Shown: piece after piece, positions 48,885-62,394 of the stretch | How positions within the stretch are numbered: the stretch's first letter is position 1 | Layout of the letters: every line of letters starts with the position of its first letter | NCBI RefSeq assembly: GCF_029852145.1 | Contig: NC_079977.1 | Coordinates: 1 to 64,000, forward strand | Direction: 5' to 3' | DNA from: Microplitis mediator | Taxonomy: Eukaryota > Arthropoda > Insecta > Hymenoptera > Braconidae | Length of the DNA stretch: 64,000 bases | Translations under genes and position numbers: made by a program | The notes under the pieces: model-generated | Seen by the model: the letters and a program-made list of their open reading frames with translations, nothing else | The model's database searches: none | What the model was told of the DNA's origin: nothing

Positions 48885-51800
48885 CTGTAAAAATATATAA
48901 AAATACACATTAAAAAATTTAAAAAACAATTTTTATACAAACAAAAAAATTATTAACAATATTTACAAATTAATAATAATAAATATCTACAACTATTGGG
49001 AAAAGAAAAACAACAGCATTCCAGGCATTATAATTTTAAAATAATAAAACGTTATTATTTTGGGCTATAGGGACAATGGATTTAATTGGATGCATGCTTT
49101 TTTGTTCAATTTTGTTTTTGTCTTTCAAGCACGGGTATTTCTTAATACCTTCATGCTATAACTTGTATAATTGTATAGTTTTTAAATCGAAAACAAATAA
49201 TTCAATAAAAATAATGAATTATTTATTTGTATAATCACAAAAAGGTGCACACTAATGAAACATGTTATCATCTAAATTGCTAAATACTACTCTGAATAAA
49301 TTTGATAATATATATTTATTTATATTTTATATTATTATTATTATTTTTTTTTTTCTAGTATTTATTTATATATAATAGGGTGGGACTAACCATATTAACC
49401 ATATTACCATCTCTTGTAAGATGACGTGATCGTGAAGATAAATTGACTGATGGTTAATTCCTTTGTATCTGTGAATTTATTTGGATAAATTTTATCTCTA
49501 TATTATTCATAACAAGTAGGTATTTAAATTAAAAAAAAAAAAAAACAACAAACAGTTTGATAAAATTTAAGTATAATTTTATTGTATCATCTAAATATTT
49601 TTTTAGCAAATGTCTTCTTAATTATTATTATCATTATTATATCTTAAAACTAACTTGGTATATATATGGAAAATAAATAATAATTAATCAGTTAAAATTG
49701 ATGAGAGAAAAAAAAATATAAAATAACGTGTAATTAGTTAATTAAACTAATTCATTTGATGAAGTTACAGTAGTTTCTTCATTAACAGTAGCTAATGGTT
49801 CAATAATATCTTCTTTAATTTCTTCATTGGCTTTATCTGCTTCATCACCAAAAAGTTCCAAGTATTTTCTTCTTACGACATCCCAGTCAACAACAGTCTC
49901 TATTCTCAAGGCATTGCTAAATGATAATTGACTGCCAAGGGGACTTAAATGTGCTACAGACATAGCAATACTGTCTTTGTGTGAAACTTTAGTTTTTTTA
50001 ACTTTTGCTAGCCATTTAGCGCCCATTTTTGAACGTGGTGACATTCTTCCTGTACGATGTAGGCCCATTAAATGTACCAGAGACGGACGCTGTTTTTTAA
50101 CAGCACGTTTTTTGCATAATTTTATTAAATAAAGTAGCCAAGTTGTTATCAAATTTAATGGAGCTGGTGCAGTTGATGTTCTGTTAAATTTATATTTATT
50201 ACAATTTATATATATTGTATAAGTAGATTTTTTTAGTTAATATGCCTTAATACCTGTGCATATTTCGAACAAGTTTACTGAGTCCGTATTTCCATTCGAT
50301 GTCTGACTGTGCTTGTATCCGTTGATAAGTATCACTCATCATAGCAATAAGTAGATTTATTAGTACAACAACTGAAACCAGCATATAAATACCAAATGCA
50401 AGTTTGAACAGGCCAGTTGTCCATCCTGGTTGTTCGTTGCCTTTATGGATCTTGAATTGTTCGTGGGTTGTTTGTCCAAAAATAGCGAAGAATAGTAACT
50501 CAACGGCCAGTATTGGATTCATCTTAACTGTAATACCCGAATTAATTTTTTTTTTATTTTTTTAAAAACAACATAAACATTGATTACATTATTTTTTACT
50601 GTCAAAAAATTGATGTAGGTGCCATTGACCGTGTATCATGCCAAATTCTTCACTACATTGTCATTGTTCATATAATTTATACTTTTGAATAAATATATAT
50701 TCGAAAGTATATTTCATTTTATTAATAAAATCTATCGTGTTTGTGTATCTTAAATTTATTATTTTATGATTAAGTAATTTGTAATTTAAATAATCAGATT
50801 ATTAAAAATTCTGAATATTTTTTATTTTTTTTAATGATTGAAAATGAAACAAAAAAAAAGTTAAATATTTATAATGTAATGATGCATTTTATTCATAATA
50901 CAAAAACTTGCATACATGCTCGTAACGTTATTGTTTTTTTCGTATGCAATTTTTTTTTTTCTACATAAACTTACACAACTAATTTCCATTTTATTCGTTG
51001 TTCCTTTTATTTGTTCTGCTAATTTATTATTATTATTATTATTTTTTTTTTAATTACAATAATGGACTAAATAAATATATTTAATAAAAAAAAAAATTTA
51101 ATGTCCATAAATTGGCAGAAAACTTTTTTTTTATTTTATAAATACAATAAACTAATGATTATTATTTTTTTTTTATATTGTCAATATATGTATTTTATTT
51201 ATATAATATAAATTTAAAACTAAGCTAATTAAATCATCAAATGAATATAAATTGTTAAATTTGATGTTTTTGGGAATAATTTAATAAATAAATAATTAAT
51301 GTGATGATATTAGTACAGTTGATGAAGCGGCAGCAGTTTGATTATAATCATCATTATTATTATCATTGTCATCATTATCATCTTGATTTTGGTTTTCGGA
51401 ATCCTTATCGGTTTCATTGCCAGTAATACTTAAATATTTTTTACGTATTGTATCCCAATCGACGACATCTTCAATTCTTAATGCTGTATTAAATGATGAT
51501 TGGCTTCCTAGTGGACTTAAATGTGCAACAGATAATTGTTGTACATTATTGTCTTTTGATTGTACATGAACTTGGCCTCGTTTTATTTGAGATAACCATT
51601 TGGCACCCATCTTTGAACGTGGTGATAAACGTCCAGTGTGTTGTAAGCCCATCATGTGTACTAATGAAGGCCGTTTTTCTTTAACAACACGTTGTTTACA
51701 AATTTTAATAAAATAAACAAGCCAGGTTGTTATTAAATTTAATGGTGATGGGGCCGTTGTTGTTCTGAAATATAAATATATATATATTATTTTTTTTAAC

Positions 51801-54800
51801 ATGATTATTATAAATAAAAATGATAATAATAATAATAATTAATTAAAAATCTTATAAATATAATTATAATAATCATAGTATATAGCTTACCTGTGCATAC
51901 TACGAATAAGTTTACTCAATCCATACTTCCATTCAATATCTGATTGTGCCTGTATCCGTTGATAAGTATTACTCATCATAGCAATAAGTAAATTAATCAA
52001 AACAACTACCGAGACAAGCATATAAATTCCAAATGTTAATTTAAAAAGATTTCCAGTCCATTCAGGTTGTGCAGTTTCAAGTTTAAGTTCATCATGGGTA
52101 GTATGTCCAAATACAGCAAAGAATAAAAATTCAAATGCAAGTATAGGAGTCATTTTTGCTGTAATACGAGTCAATCTTTTTTTTTATTGTTTTATTTATA
52201 TATAATAATAGTGACTAAGCAGACTCGCTATGCGTGTAACAGATCATGCTCATGCGATCAATTATTATTTTTATCAATTTAATGGCCATGCTCTTGATGC
52301 TTGATTTTTTTTTTTTTTTTTTTTTTTTTTTGCGGCTGTTACACACATGCCATACTTATTGAAATTTTCAGGCATGAGTCTTACTGACTCATAGTAGCTT
52401 CAATTTTTCATTATTATTTTTTTAAGTTATTTTACAAACAAATCACTCATTAAACACTTATTGCACTGAATTTATATATTCAAAAATGTTTTTTTTTCTG
52501 TTTTTTTTTTTTTTTTTTTTTTAAGTTAATTTTTGTAATAAATATATAATAATGCATTGGTAAAAATATACACACACTTTTGCAAGTAGGCGTAGAAATA
52601 AGCGAATATATAAAACGAGCAGGTGTAAGTCGCATTTTTATTTATTTATTTAATTAAATGCATTTTGATAATAATAGTCATTAATTTGCATTCCCATAAA
52701 ATATTAAGATGCAGACATTCATAATGCTCTTCTCTGCAATAAAATACATTCTCATAATTTATTATTGGTTAATAATCAATCACTAGTTATTCAATGCTGA
52801 TAGATGGTTTTAAATTTATTAATTTATTTCACCATTTCTATTCACACGTGCATGTTACAATGAACAATCGTTGAACGGTTTATTTGCAATAGCGTTACCC
52901 GAGTTTTAATAATCATGTAATATTATATTTATTATATATAAATATACATGATTTTCAGTAAATAGAATTTTGGATATGAATTTCGATTGCAATATTATTT
53001 TTTTCATTGTAAGCAATTTAAAATATCGATAGTTTTTATTTTTTTTTTATTTTTATTTTAAGAAATTTACAGATAGAAAAAAAAAGTTGTATTTCTAAGA
53101 TTATTTTTTATTGCTAACATTTTGAAATTAGTAAATTGACATAATTCATATCCATCTATTTTATCTCGGGTACATTTACGTGCAGCAAAAATCAATCACT
53201 GCTGCAATCAAGTATAACAATATCGTGATACTTTGGGCGCATGCAATTCATTAAAAATATATATAAATATATATATTCTAACTCTTCATTATCATTTTTC
53301 TTTTATGCCAGGCAAAAATTTAATTCTGGCATACATAAAGAATGTGTTATTTATTAATAAACAGCAATAATATATAAAATAAAATATCAAAACAATCAAA
53401 ATTTATCATCCAACGTGCTTATAGAATATTTATCTAAAAATATTCTTTAGTAACAAAAAAAATTATAAAAAAAAGAAAAACATAATAAAAGAAGACTCAC
53501 AAATGCTGACAAAATTATTGTGGTATCCAACAAAAATACTGTATATATTTTTCATTTAAAAATATTAAAAAAAATTTATCAGGCAGCATTTCAACAGGCA
53601 AAACACACGCGTATACACGTTTAATGAAAAAAATAAAAAAATGCATTGCATTCGATCGTGGGACATTCATGTTTTGCTTTTGGCGTATGCTGATATTTAT
53701 TTATTCATTTATTTTATAGTATTTTTTCAACTTGCTTTATACTTATTACTTTTTTTTTGTTTTGTTGCTTTTTTTTAATACTTGAAAACTTACTACTTCG
53801 AGTTTCATCACCACAACATTCATTTTTAATCCTTTTACGTTGAGAACGTTGGAAGGGATATTCAGGTTGTTTAATTACTTCCACATCATAGTTGAATAAT
53901 GAATCTATCTCTGTAATTTATCTTATTATCTATCTAGCTAATAGATTTTCTAATATACTTAACTAATAAATATTATAAATACGCTAGTGATAAAACTAAA
54001 TATGTATATTATTAGTGTACGCTACTTATTATATATATGAAATTAAAAATTTTTTTTTTTAAATTTGTTTTTTGTACAATTATTTTTTTACCCTCTAAAA
54101 TTACCATATCCTAAATTAATATTTTGTTGATAATTAATAAATTATTATTATTATTATTTAAAAAAAAATAATAGTTATAAAATAAAGAAAACAGACAAAC
54201 TTACCATCTGAAAAAGCATTCCTTTTAGTTCTTGCTTGAGGACCGTTGACAAATGCCTGATTGAGTGCCACAAAATGCATTGAAAATCCAAACACAAATA
54301 TTGCAAGTACTGCCAAAAATCTTGCCAAATCCTTCATCAAATTACCAATAATAATAGCCCAGGGTCCAAATAGATGATGAAATGATAAAAAATCCAATAT
54401 TTGTACACAAGCCAATAAAAAACTTAATGCAAATAGTTGATTACGTAGATAAAGTAATGTTGGCCAATAATATTTATCAAGAATAGTCCATGCCGCGAGA
54501 TGTAATCCAACACCAGTTATACTAAACAACAGCACTGCTAATTTAATCCAACCTAAACCACTTTTATCACTTGGATTTGTTAATTCAAATAACAATAAAC
54601 CCGATAATATAACTAATAAACACCATTCATATGAATAAGGTAATAAATTTGATCTCATAACTGAAAATGGCGGTGTTATACCCACTAATGAAAGTAGTAC
54701 CATTAAATATATGTGTGATGTTAAATATGTCATAAATTTAATAATGGGTACATTGTTATATTTATGTCCTAATGGTAAAGCAAATACTACCCATACTGGT

Positions 54801-55234
54801 GGACAAATAATAAATGTTATAAATAAAAAAAATTGTCTAAATCCACTCCATGTTAATGGTCCCCGCCACAATTCTTGTAAATAACGTTGCACTACTGTAT
54901 GCGCGATAACTTCTTTTTGTTCATTTTCAATTAATACATCGAGAAATTCAACATTACGACGATCCATTGATGTAAGAATACGACCTGCTGAATCAGCACC
55001 AGCTGCTAATGCCAATAATTCAGTAGCCATTGATTCACATTGTTTTCCAGCTGCAATTAAATCTTTTGCTCGTTCTTTTTCTTTTTCCGATAGTTTCATA
55101 TAAATATTTGATAATTTTGCAGCTGTATCTACTGGAGCTGGTGATACAAGAACAAATTCTTCGATTGGTTTATTGTTGTGACTTTTACTGCATACCATCA
55201 TGTTGTAAACAAACTGAAAATTCATTTAATTATT

Positions 55235-55271
<37 letters not shown>

Positions 55272-58200
55272 TTATTGTGGTTTTTGTTACCCTACGATCT
55301 TCCATTAATGCATAAGTATCATGTTCTTTTTCCATAAGATACTTTAATACGTCATTGTGACCCTCAGAAGCAGCAAACCAAATAGGTGCACTTCCAAGAT
55401 TAGTTTCAGTTTTTGGTGAAGCACCACTTTCAACTAATAATCTAACAACTTCTAAATGACCTGCCCTTGCAGCACAATGTAAAGGCGTCCATCCATTCTT
55501 GTCAGTAGCATTTATCTCAGCTCCTTGACCCAATAATACTTCGACCATTTGATAATGCCCGTGATTTGCAGCAATATGTAGTCCAGTTTTTCCATAACGA
55601 TCTGTTTTATGAAGTAATTCTGCTGATCTACTTAACAATAAACCTACTACTGTTATATGACCACCAAAGCATGCTAAATGTAGTGGATTGTAACCATTTT
55701 CTGTTGTAGCTGCTTCTACCTGAAAGAAAACAAAATATTTTTTTTTTAATTATTATAAATTAATAATAACAATAATATTTAGTTGTTATTAATGAATTAA
55801 TTATTTATTAATCCACCTGCACACCAGCTGAATTGAGTAATAATCTGACGACATTTTCATTGCCGGAATAAGCAGCCAAATGAAGTGGTGTCATTCCAGA
55901 TTCACTTCCAAGTTCACCAACCAATGAACCACCAGTTGGTGGATCAGATTTAACAGTTCCAGGTACATGAGTTAATAATTCACGTACAGTATCTATAAAT
56001 ATATATATGTTATTATTATAGTCAAGGTTGATGACCATACGAAAGAAAAAAAAATCTTCTAACTGAAAAAACTGGCTTATTTGAAATAAGTGTTTTATAA
56101 AAAAATCAAAAAGGCTTAAACCAATAATTTGAAATTTTTAGAAAATTTTAAATTTTATTCTTAGCGAGAAGTTAAGAATAAAAAAATTTTATTATTATTA
56201 TTTATTTATTTAATGTGAAAATTACTTAGTGACCTTTTTCTTGTAAGCAAGGTCTTTTTATCTCATTAATATATCACAAGTTCATGGAATCATATTTTTA
56301 TTCACTTGCCTATAATATTATCATTTTATAATTTTTTAAAAACAATAATAATAATAATAATGAATAAATAATATAATTTAAAAATTGTTAAAATTTTTTT
56401 TTTAATCATTATAAACTACTTAACTAACAGCGTGAGTTAGCGTGTTCCGTGAATTTTTCAGGTTGAATGAAAAGTATAATATGATAATATCGAGAATCGT
56501 TAAACACTACTTGAGTGCATAGTCACGCAAATTACGTTACTTTTAGTTTTAAAAAACATGATTTTAGCTGTATTAAGAAAGTTTATAAGGTTGAGGTAAA
56601 CAAAATAAAAAATAAAAAACCAATGAGTTAATTTAGTTTATATATATATATATATATATTTAGTAAATTATAATAAATTAATTACCAGCTTGACCAAAAT
56701 AAGCAGCAACATGTAGAGCAGTAACACCAAGCTTTTTACTTGATATTCTCAATGACTGTGAAGTTCTCATGACCTCTAATACTTGTCCATGTCCATGTTG
56801 TGCAGCTAAATGTACAGCTGTAAAACCAGCACGATTTTCATCAGCACATGAAGCTCCAGCACGTACTAATGCTTTAACAACTTCAGCATGACCACCCTCA
56901 GCAGCTAATTGAAGTGGTGTTGCTTCAGTTAATTTATTTCTTGCTGATATAACACCTTGACGATCAAATTTCATTAATTCTTCAATAACACGTACACTAC
57001 CCTGCATTGCTGCAATATGTGCACAAGTATTTCCATCTTTAGTACAAGCCATAACAAGACTAGGATGACGTTGTAAAAATAATTGTACAACTTGAGCATA
57101 ATTATTCATAGCAGCAGCATGTATTGGCTTTTGACCTTGATCATCAGTAGCATCAATACTAGCACCAAGTTCAAGTAATAAACGACAAACTTGAAGTTGT
57201 CCAGAACCAGCAGCTAAATGAAGTGGTGTTTGTTTTCTTAATGTTAATACATCAATAGCAGCACTATGATCTTGAATTAAAAATCTAACAAGATGTGTAT
57301 ATCCATTCATAGCAGCTAAATGTAATGCTGTACGACCAACACGTGATTTTGAGTTGATGAATGCCTTGCTGGCTAGCAGAGCGTCGCAGACTTGGAGATA
57401 GCCATGTTCAGCAGCTAGATGTAGTGCCGATCTACCTTCAAGATCGAATACATCAACCCGTGCATGATTTCCCAATAATGTTGTTACTAACTCCATATGT
57501 CCACGATGAGCAGCTATCAGCAGCGGCGTCCAACCAACTGCACTTTGTTTATTTAATGCTTTTTGTACTTCTGTTGCTGTCATATGATTTATCATTTCTG
57601 ATAATACTTGATTATTACCCGCAAGTGCACAATAATGAAATACTGTTTCTTGTGTTTGTTTTGTTTGTAATGATACATCAGCACCATTTTCTAATAAAGC
57701 ACATACTACTAAACGATCATCACCTGATTCAATAACTTCTGTTGGTTCTATTTGTGCAGCATAATGTAGTGCACTTGCACCTTCATTATTAACACTATTA
57801 ACATAAGCTGTTGCTATTTCAGGACTTTTTTTTTCTTTAACAAATTCTATTAAATGACGTGCTACTGCTGAACGACAACCACGACACGCCAAATGTAATG
57901 GTGTTTCGCCATTCTGAGAAAAAAACAAAATATATATAAATAATAAATAAATAAATATATGTATATATTTTTTTTATTTACCTTTGATTTGTACATTGGA
58001 TCACCACCATCTTCAAGTAATAATTTAAGTGTTGTTAAATTACCATATCTAGCAGCAACATGAACTGGTGTTTGTCCATCATCAGTTGTTAAATTAGGAC
58101 CAGCACCACTTTTAAGTAACATAAGTGCACATCTATCACCATCTTGTACTCTTGCAGCAATATGAAGTGGAGTTTCATGTAATTTACCACCACGTACATG

Positions 58201-61200
58201 AACTTCAGCACCATATCCTAATAATGTTTCAACTACTGATGGTTTAGCACTTTCAACAGCAATATGTAATGCTGTATAATTATCATTTGTTGTAGCATCA
58301 ACTTTTTCACCCCGTTGTAATAATGTACTTATAATACCGACATGTCCATAACGTGCTGCTGTATGAATAGAACGAGCACCTCGTTTATTTGGCATATGAA
58401 GATAAACACCTTTTTTAAATAACATATTGGCACATTCCGAGTGCCCGTTCAATGATGCAATATGCATTAAAGTTGAACCATCTTTGGTACGTTCAAATAT
58501 ACTAGCACGAAATTTTTCAGCTAATAAATCAATTATTGATGCATGACCATTTTCAGCAGCTAAATGCATTGGTGTACGATCTTGATGATCTGCTATTGAT
58601 GCTGATGCACGTACACCATAAAAATATTTAACTAAAGTTTCATCACCTTCAGCGCTTGCTATATGCAACGGTGTCTGGCCATCACCCTGTTGTAAAATAA
58701 TATTTTTTTTTTTTATTTTTTACTATTATATTATTGACGCATTGCTGTACATAATTGACATTAGCCTCATATAAATTTTTTATTTAAAAACTTACATTTT
58801 GCATATCAACTTGGGCACCGTAGTCAACGAGTATTCGGACCATATCGACGTCACGACGACGTGCAGCAAGATGTAAAGCTGTATCACCCGCTGGTGTTGT
58901 TGCACGCAATTGTTCAGGTGCTTGTTGAGCTAATAACTCACGACACATTGATTGATTGCCAGCTTCAACTGCCAATAGTAATGGAATCTTTCCTTTCTAT
59001 TAAAATTTTATTTATTATAAATAAAATTTTCATATATTTTTTAGTTAATTTGCTAATTTATTATATAAAATAATTAAGTTAAAATCACGACGGGTGAATA
59101 ACATTTCACATTGAAAGAAAAGGAATAAATAAATTAAAAAAAAAAATAAAATAAAAGAAAAGAAACAATTTAGGTATAGCTGAAAAAGAAGAATAGGAAT
59201 AAGAATTATGGAGGATATGAAAGCAGAACGGCAGTGCCAGGCGGCGATACCGCGAGTCTTGTCACGCAAACAATCTAATGACATATTCTTCTTCAACGCT
59301 CAGTACATATACCAACCAATACGCGAACTAATCCCATAACATTTTTTACAATATAAATATATATGTTTTTTTTGTTAAATAATTTATTTTTTCACAAAAC
59401 AGATTAAAGAATAATAAAATAAAATATATACTTACACCATCAATACTCAGACGTATATCACGTCCTGCAGCATTTAAAAGTGCTCGTAATATTGATGTTG
59501 CTGTACCTGTTTGTCGGGATGCTACAAGATGAACGGCGGTTTGTTGTCGTGGCTATTGATAAATACGATTTTTAAATACATTATTATTTAATTTAAATAA
59601 AGAAAAATGTTAATTGATTATAAAATAAACTTACACCACCAGTAGAATAAGGATCCACTCCACGTTTAGATAATAATAATTTAACAACATCTTCACGTGA
59701 ATACATTGCTGATATATGTAGTGCATTATAATTATCCTTAAAAATATTTAAAATTTAATGGATAATTTTTTATTTTAAATTAATAATTTATGGAACCAGT
59801 AAAGTAATTAGTAATTAAATCATAAATATAGTATATTGCCGTGCCCAGTATTAGTTCTTGTTAAATTATTGACGTTTCAGTATGGCCCCAATCACGGTTT
59901 ATTAACGTGCAATTTTTAAATCATATAGATTGCATAGGGCGCGGTTTAGAATGATCGATAAAGTATGAAAGAAAATAAAAATTATTCTTTAAATATGATT
60001 AATAATTTTTAATTATATTTATTTTTTAAGTTAACAACTTGTACACAAAGAGAAAATAGATTTATTTATGTAGTATAATCATAATCATTTACATTATTTT
60101 TTATTGATAATAATTGTAATGACTAAACAACAAGCTTACCCCAGTAATATGATAAATATCCATGACTATATTATATTTTATTGCAGATAATTAAATTTTA
60201 ATTTTTATATATGTTTCTTATATATCAATCACAATTACACGAAAAAAATTTTCTTAGTCACGATTATAATGAAATCACGTCACTGTTTAGGGCCCTTATG
60301 CGCGAGATCTATTATCTTAATCATGGATCGAACTACTTTTTTGTTCTACTGACTTCGGGCGACCTACTTTTAATCCTTGTAACTAGCTCATTTACTTAAT
60401 TATAACACCTTGGCCTTGACCCTTCTTCACGCAATACTTATGTATACCATAATCTATTATTTTTACTATAAATCAGGTTAATTATTTATTCAATAAATTA
60501 TTCAAGTTATCTTTAAAATCAAATGATTCATTAATATCAATAATAATTTCCATGGCAAATTTATTTATAAAACTCGCGTGATTCTATTAGCACTTGAAAT
60601 ATTTTAATATATAATATATATATATATTATATAGTGATTTATTATATGCTATATATTATACCTATGTTAAAATACGGATGTAATTTTATGAAATTTAATG
60701 TATAAGTAAAAAAGGAAAAGGAAAAGAAGTAAAAAATCTTACATTATTACGAGCACCCACGTCAGCCCCAAGGTCTATCATACGATCTAGAAATGCTGTA
60801 CGATTGTCCTTGACAGCATACATGAGAGGTGTCATGCCAGTTGTCTAAAAAATTTGTCTTATTATATTCATTATTAAAAAAAAAAAAAAAATAAATTGTT
60901 ATTTTTCCACTGAGAAAACATTTCTGTAAAAATAACAAAAAAGTTTGTGAAATTTACACAAATTTCTCTATAAATTTACTTATGTAATATTTATAGAACA
61001 AGTCTGTAATTTTTACAATTTTAGGTTGTAATAATTACAAAATAAAGTTAAAGAATTGACAAAAGTATTAATGTAAATATCACATGTCATCAGAGAATAA
61101 TTAATGTAGTGGTAATTTTTACATGTTTAGTAATTTTTGAATATATATTCTTAAACAATTGCCGTAAATAACATTATATATAACTTATGTAGATTTTACA

Positions 61201-61686
61201 TCAACTATCAGTACATATTTAAGTAATAATTTATAATTTATAGAAAAAATTTTGTAATTTTTTTCTATAATTTAAAAAAAACTTTTCATCTCCGCGTATA
61301 ATAATAAATAATAAAAATGAAAGACAAACCGGATCCATAAGACCGGCAAGCGGTGCAGGATTGCCTTCATCTCCAGCACTTTGTACCGCTTTTTCCAGGG
61401 TCTTAAGAAGCTGATCAACGGGTGCCCATTCACCTCTACTAGCAAGTGCAAGTAATCTTTGTGCACCTTCACGTGCAGTAGCACCAGCAGAACCAGGTTT
61501 GCTACCAGGTTGTGATGGCTCTGCACTTGGTAATCCATTACTACCAGTTGATGTTGATCCAACTGTTTCATCTTTATTACTTGGACTATCTTCTTTATTT
61601 GATGATGTACTTTTTTTATCCTCCTTACCACCCCCACCGCCACCACCACCACCACCACCTCCTGTTTTTTTATTATTACTACTCAT
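47926..61686 (-). CDS. nompC: TRPN mechanotransduction channel NompC, with three alternative 3' cassettes
   Basis: Ten common exons (61330-61686, 60743-60844, 59635-59736, 59436-59552, 58796-58996, 57982-58686, 56686-57913, 55817-55992, 55291-55719, 54205-55213) encode 1475 residues. NompC is the force-gated cation channel of insect mechanosensory neurons. The N terminus is Gly-rich and ends in PLAGLMDP. A long ankyrin array fills about residues 125-1135 (repeats such as TALHLAARRRDVDMVRILVD and TPLHLAAENGHASIIDLLAE-like units), in the order expected for TRPN. After the linker (EFVLVSPAPVDTAAKLSN, NEQKEVIAHTVVQRYLQELW), S1-S5 follow up to DLARFLAVLAIFVFGFSMHF. Pore loop, S6 and tail come from one of three cassettes: 51296-52158 (1720 residues in total), 49742-50527 (1712) or 47926-48884 (1678). 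An optional 117-nt exon lies at 53794-53910. All junctions keep frame. Confidence 0.95.
49742..50527 (-). CDS. nompC: nompC 3' cassette M (middle): pore, S6, tail
   Basis: Two exons, 50254-50527 and 49742-50180. The first starts at phase 1 after GTATTACAG and encodes ELLFFAIFGQTTHEQFK, S6 (MLVSVVVLINLLIAMMSDTY) and SDIEWKYGLSKLVRNMHR. The second encodes the tail with SPRSKMGAKWLAKVKK, VAHLSPLGSQLSF and VVDWDVVRRKYLELFGDE, then a Glu/Thr-rich end and its own stop. The pore sequence FGQTT is the one closest to my recollection of fly NompC. The reading frame is intact, and intron position and phase match cassette P. Confidence 0.93.
51296..52158 (-). CDS. nompC: nompC 3' cassette P (proximal): pore, S6, tail
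   Basis: Two exons, 51891-52158 and 51296-51764. The first begins at phase 1 after GTATTACAG and supplies the pore helix and filter region (EFLFFAVFGHTTHDELK), S6 (YMLVSVVVLINLLIAMMSN) and the TRP-like segment (SDIEWKYGLSKLIRSMHR). The second supplies the cytosolic tail (TAPSPLNLITTWLVYFIK, SPRSKMGAKWLSQIK, VAHLSPLGSQSSF, VVDWDTIRKKY) and ends in an Asn/Asp-rich stretch and TAA. The intron splits an Arg codon (AG|A) at the same point as in the other cassettes. Nothing suggests decay. Confidence 0.93.
52159..53793. other. Long nompC intron upstream of the proximal cassette
   Basis: 1.6 kb of AT-rich sequence with two long poly(T) runs (near 52302-52331 and 52500-52523). I see no additional exon with both splice signals and an open frame. 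If the cassettes are chosen by regulated splicing, control elements may lie here and in the inter-cassette gaps 50528-51295 and 48885-49741, which must also contain the 3' ends of the P and M forms. Confidence 0.5.
53794..53910 (-). CDS. nompC: nompC optional 117-nt exon before the pore cassettes
   Basis: The exon is bounded by AAATTACAG and GTAAGT on the minus strand. It is 117 nt, phase 1 at both ends, and open in the phase set by the upstream exon, adding 39 residues that start EIDSLFNYDVEVIKQPEYPF and include a basic SQRKRIKN stretch and a CC pair. It would sit between S5 and the pore helix. Inclusion is compatible with every downstream cassette; whether it is used is not shown by sequence. 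Confidence 0.6.
60140..60163 (-). CDS. nompC: Possible alternative first exon of nompC
   Basis: On the minus strand an ATG at 60163 opens eight codons (MDIYHITG) ending at a good donor, GTAAGC, in phase 0. That matches the phase-0 acceptor at 59736, where the frame continues DNYNALHISAMYSRED. A product from here would lack the Gly-rich N terminus and the first ankyrin unit. The upstream 60240-60440 stretch is noticeably less AT-rich than the rest of the intron. There is no transcript evidence. Confidence 0.35.
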
Positions 61687-61766
61687 ATTATTGTGTACTT
61701 AGTTGTCACAATACTTGTTCATTTTTTAATAATAACATTTTTGCTATAAATTAAACAATAATTATT

Positions 61767-61798
61767 GCACACCTCAAGCGCGAAAGCGCTGAGGGTGC
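61767..61798. other. GC-rich hairpin with GAAA loop
   Basis: GCAC at 61767-61770 pairs with GTGC at 61795-61798, CCTC with GAGG, and AGCGC with GCGCT across a GAAA tetraloop; two adenines are left as bulges. It stands out in AT-rich surroundings about 80 bp upstream of the nompC start codon. Confidence 0.6.
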
Positions 61799-62374
61799 TC
61801 TATTGTCGCTCGATTATTTTTAAATTATTTAAACAATTAGCAAAAGTTAAATTTAATTTATAAATATACATTATTGTATTTAACTAAATCACAAATAATG
61901 AAATCATTAATTAGTAATTGGTATAAGATTATATATTGGTCAATTAAGGAAATAAAAATAAAATCTAAAAAGGTAGCAAGCACACAACTGTACACAGTAG
62001 AAACTAAAAACACACTGAGGAGTTTGAACAACTTAAAGAAGTTACGCGACAAAAGAGGGTGGTTTTAGAAGGTTGTTTGTGGCCAGAACCGACCAATCAG
62101 AATCTTACTGCTGAGGTTTGTTAGGGTAAAGGTAGTAAATGACTATAGTACTAAAGCAATAGAAAGTACAGAATAACCACCAACAGTATATTGTAGCCAC
62201 CCACCATCAGCAACAATTTACCAACACACAAAGACGTTTTGATTCGACTCTGTAATCTCAGAGTGAGTGGTGTTTCTAGGTAAAATTTAAGACACATAAC
62301 ACGGACAGAAAGACAGAAAGACAGAGAGACAGAGAGACAGATAGATAGGTAAGTATAGAGGAGAATAGGTGGCT

Positions 62375-62394
62375 GGGTGGGTGGGTGGGTGGGT
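62375..62394 (+). repeat. (GGGT)5 tract
   Basis: Five perfect GGGT units satisfy the usual pattern for an intramolecular G-quadruplex on the plus strand. It sits next to a GACAGAAA/GACAGAGA microsatellite, about 690 bp upstream of the nompC start codon. Confidence 0.85.

Noticed and set aside
59045..59296. Minus-strand open frame in a nompC intron as an extra exon
   Set aside because: It is mostly hydrophobic low-complexity sequence and I found no donor in the phase needed to join the next nompC exon, although the less AT-rich stretch at 59190-59330 is odd.
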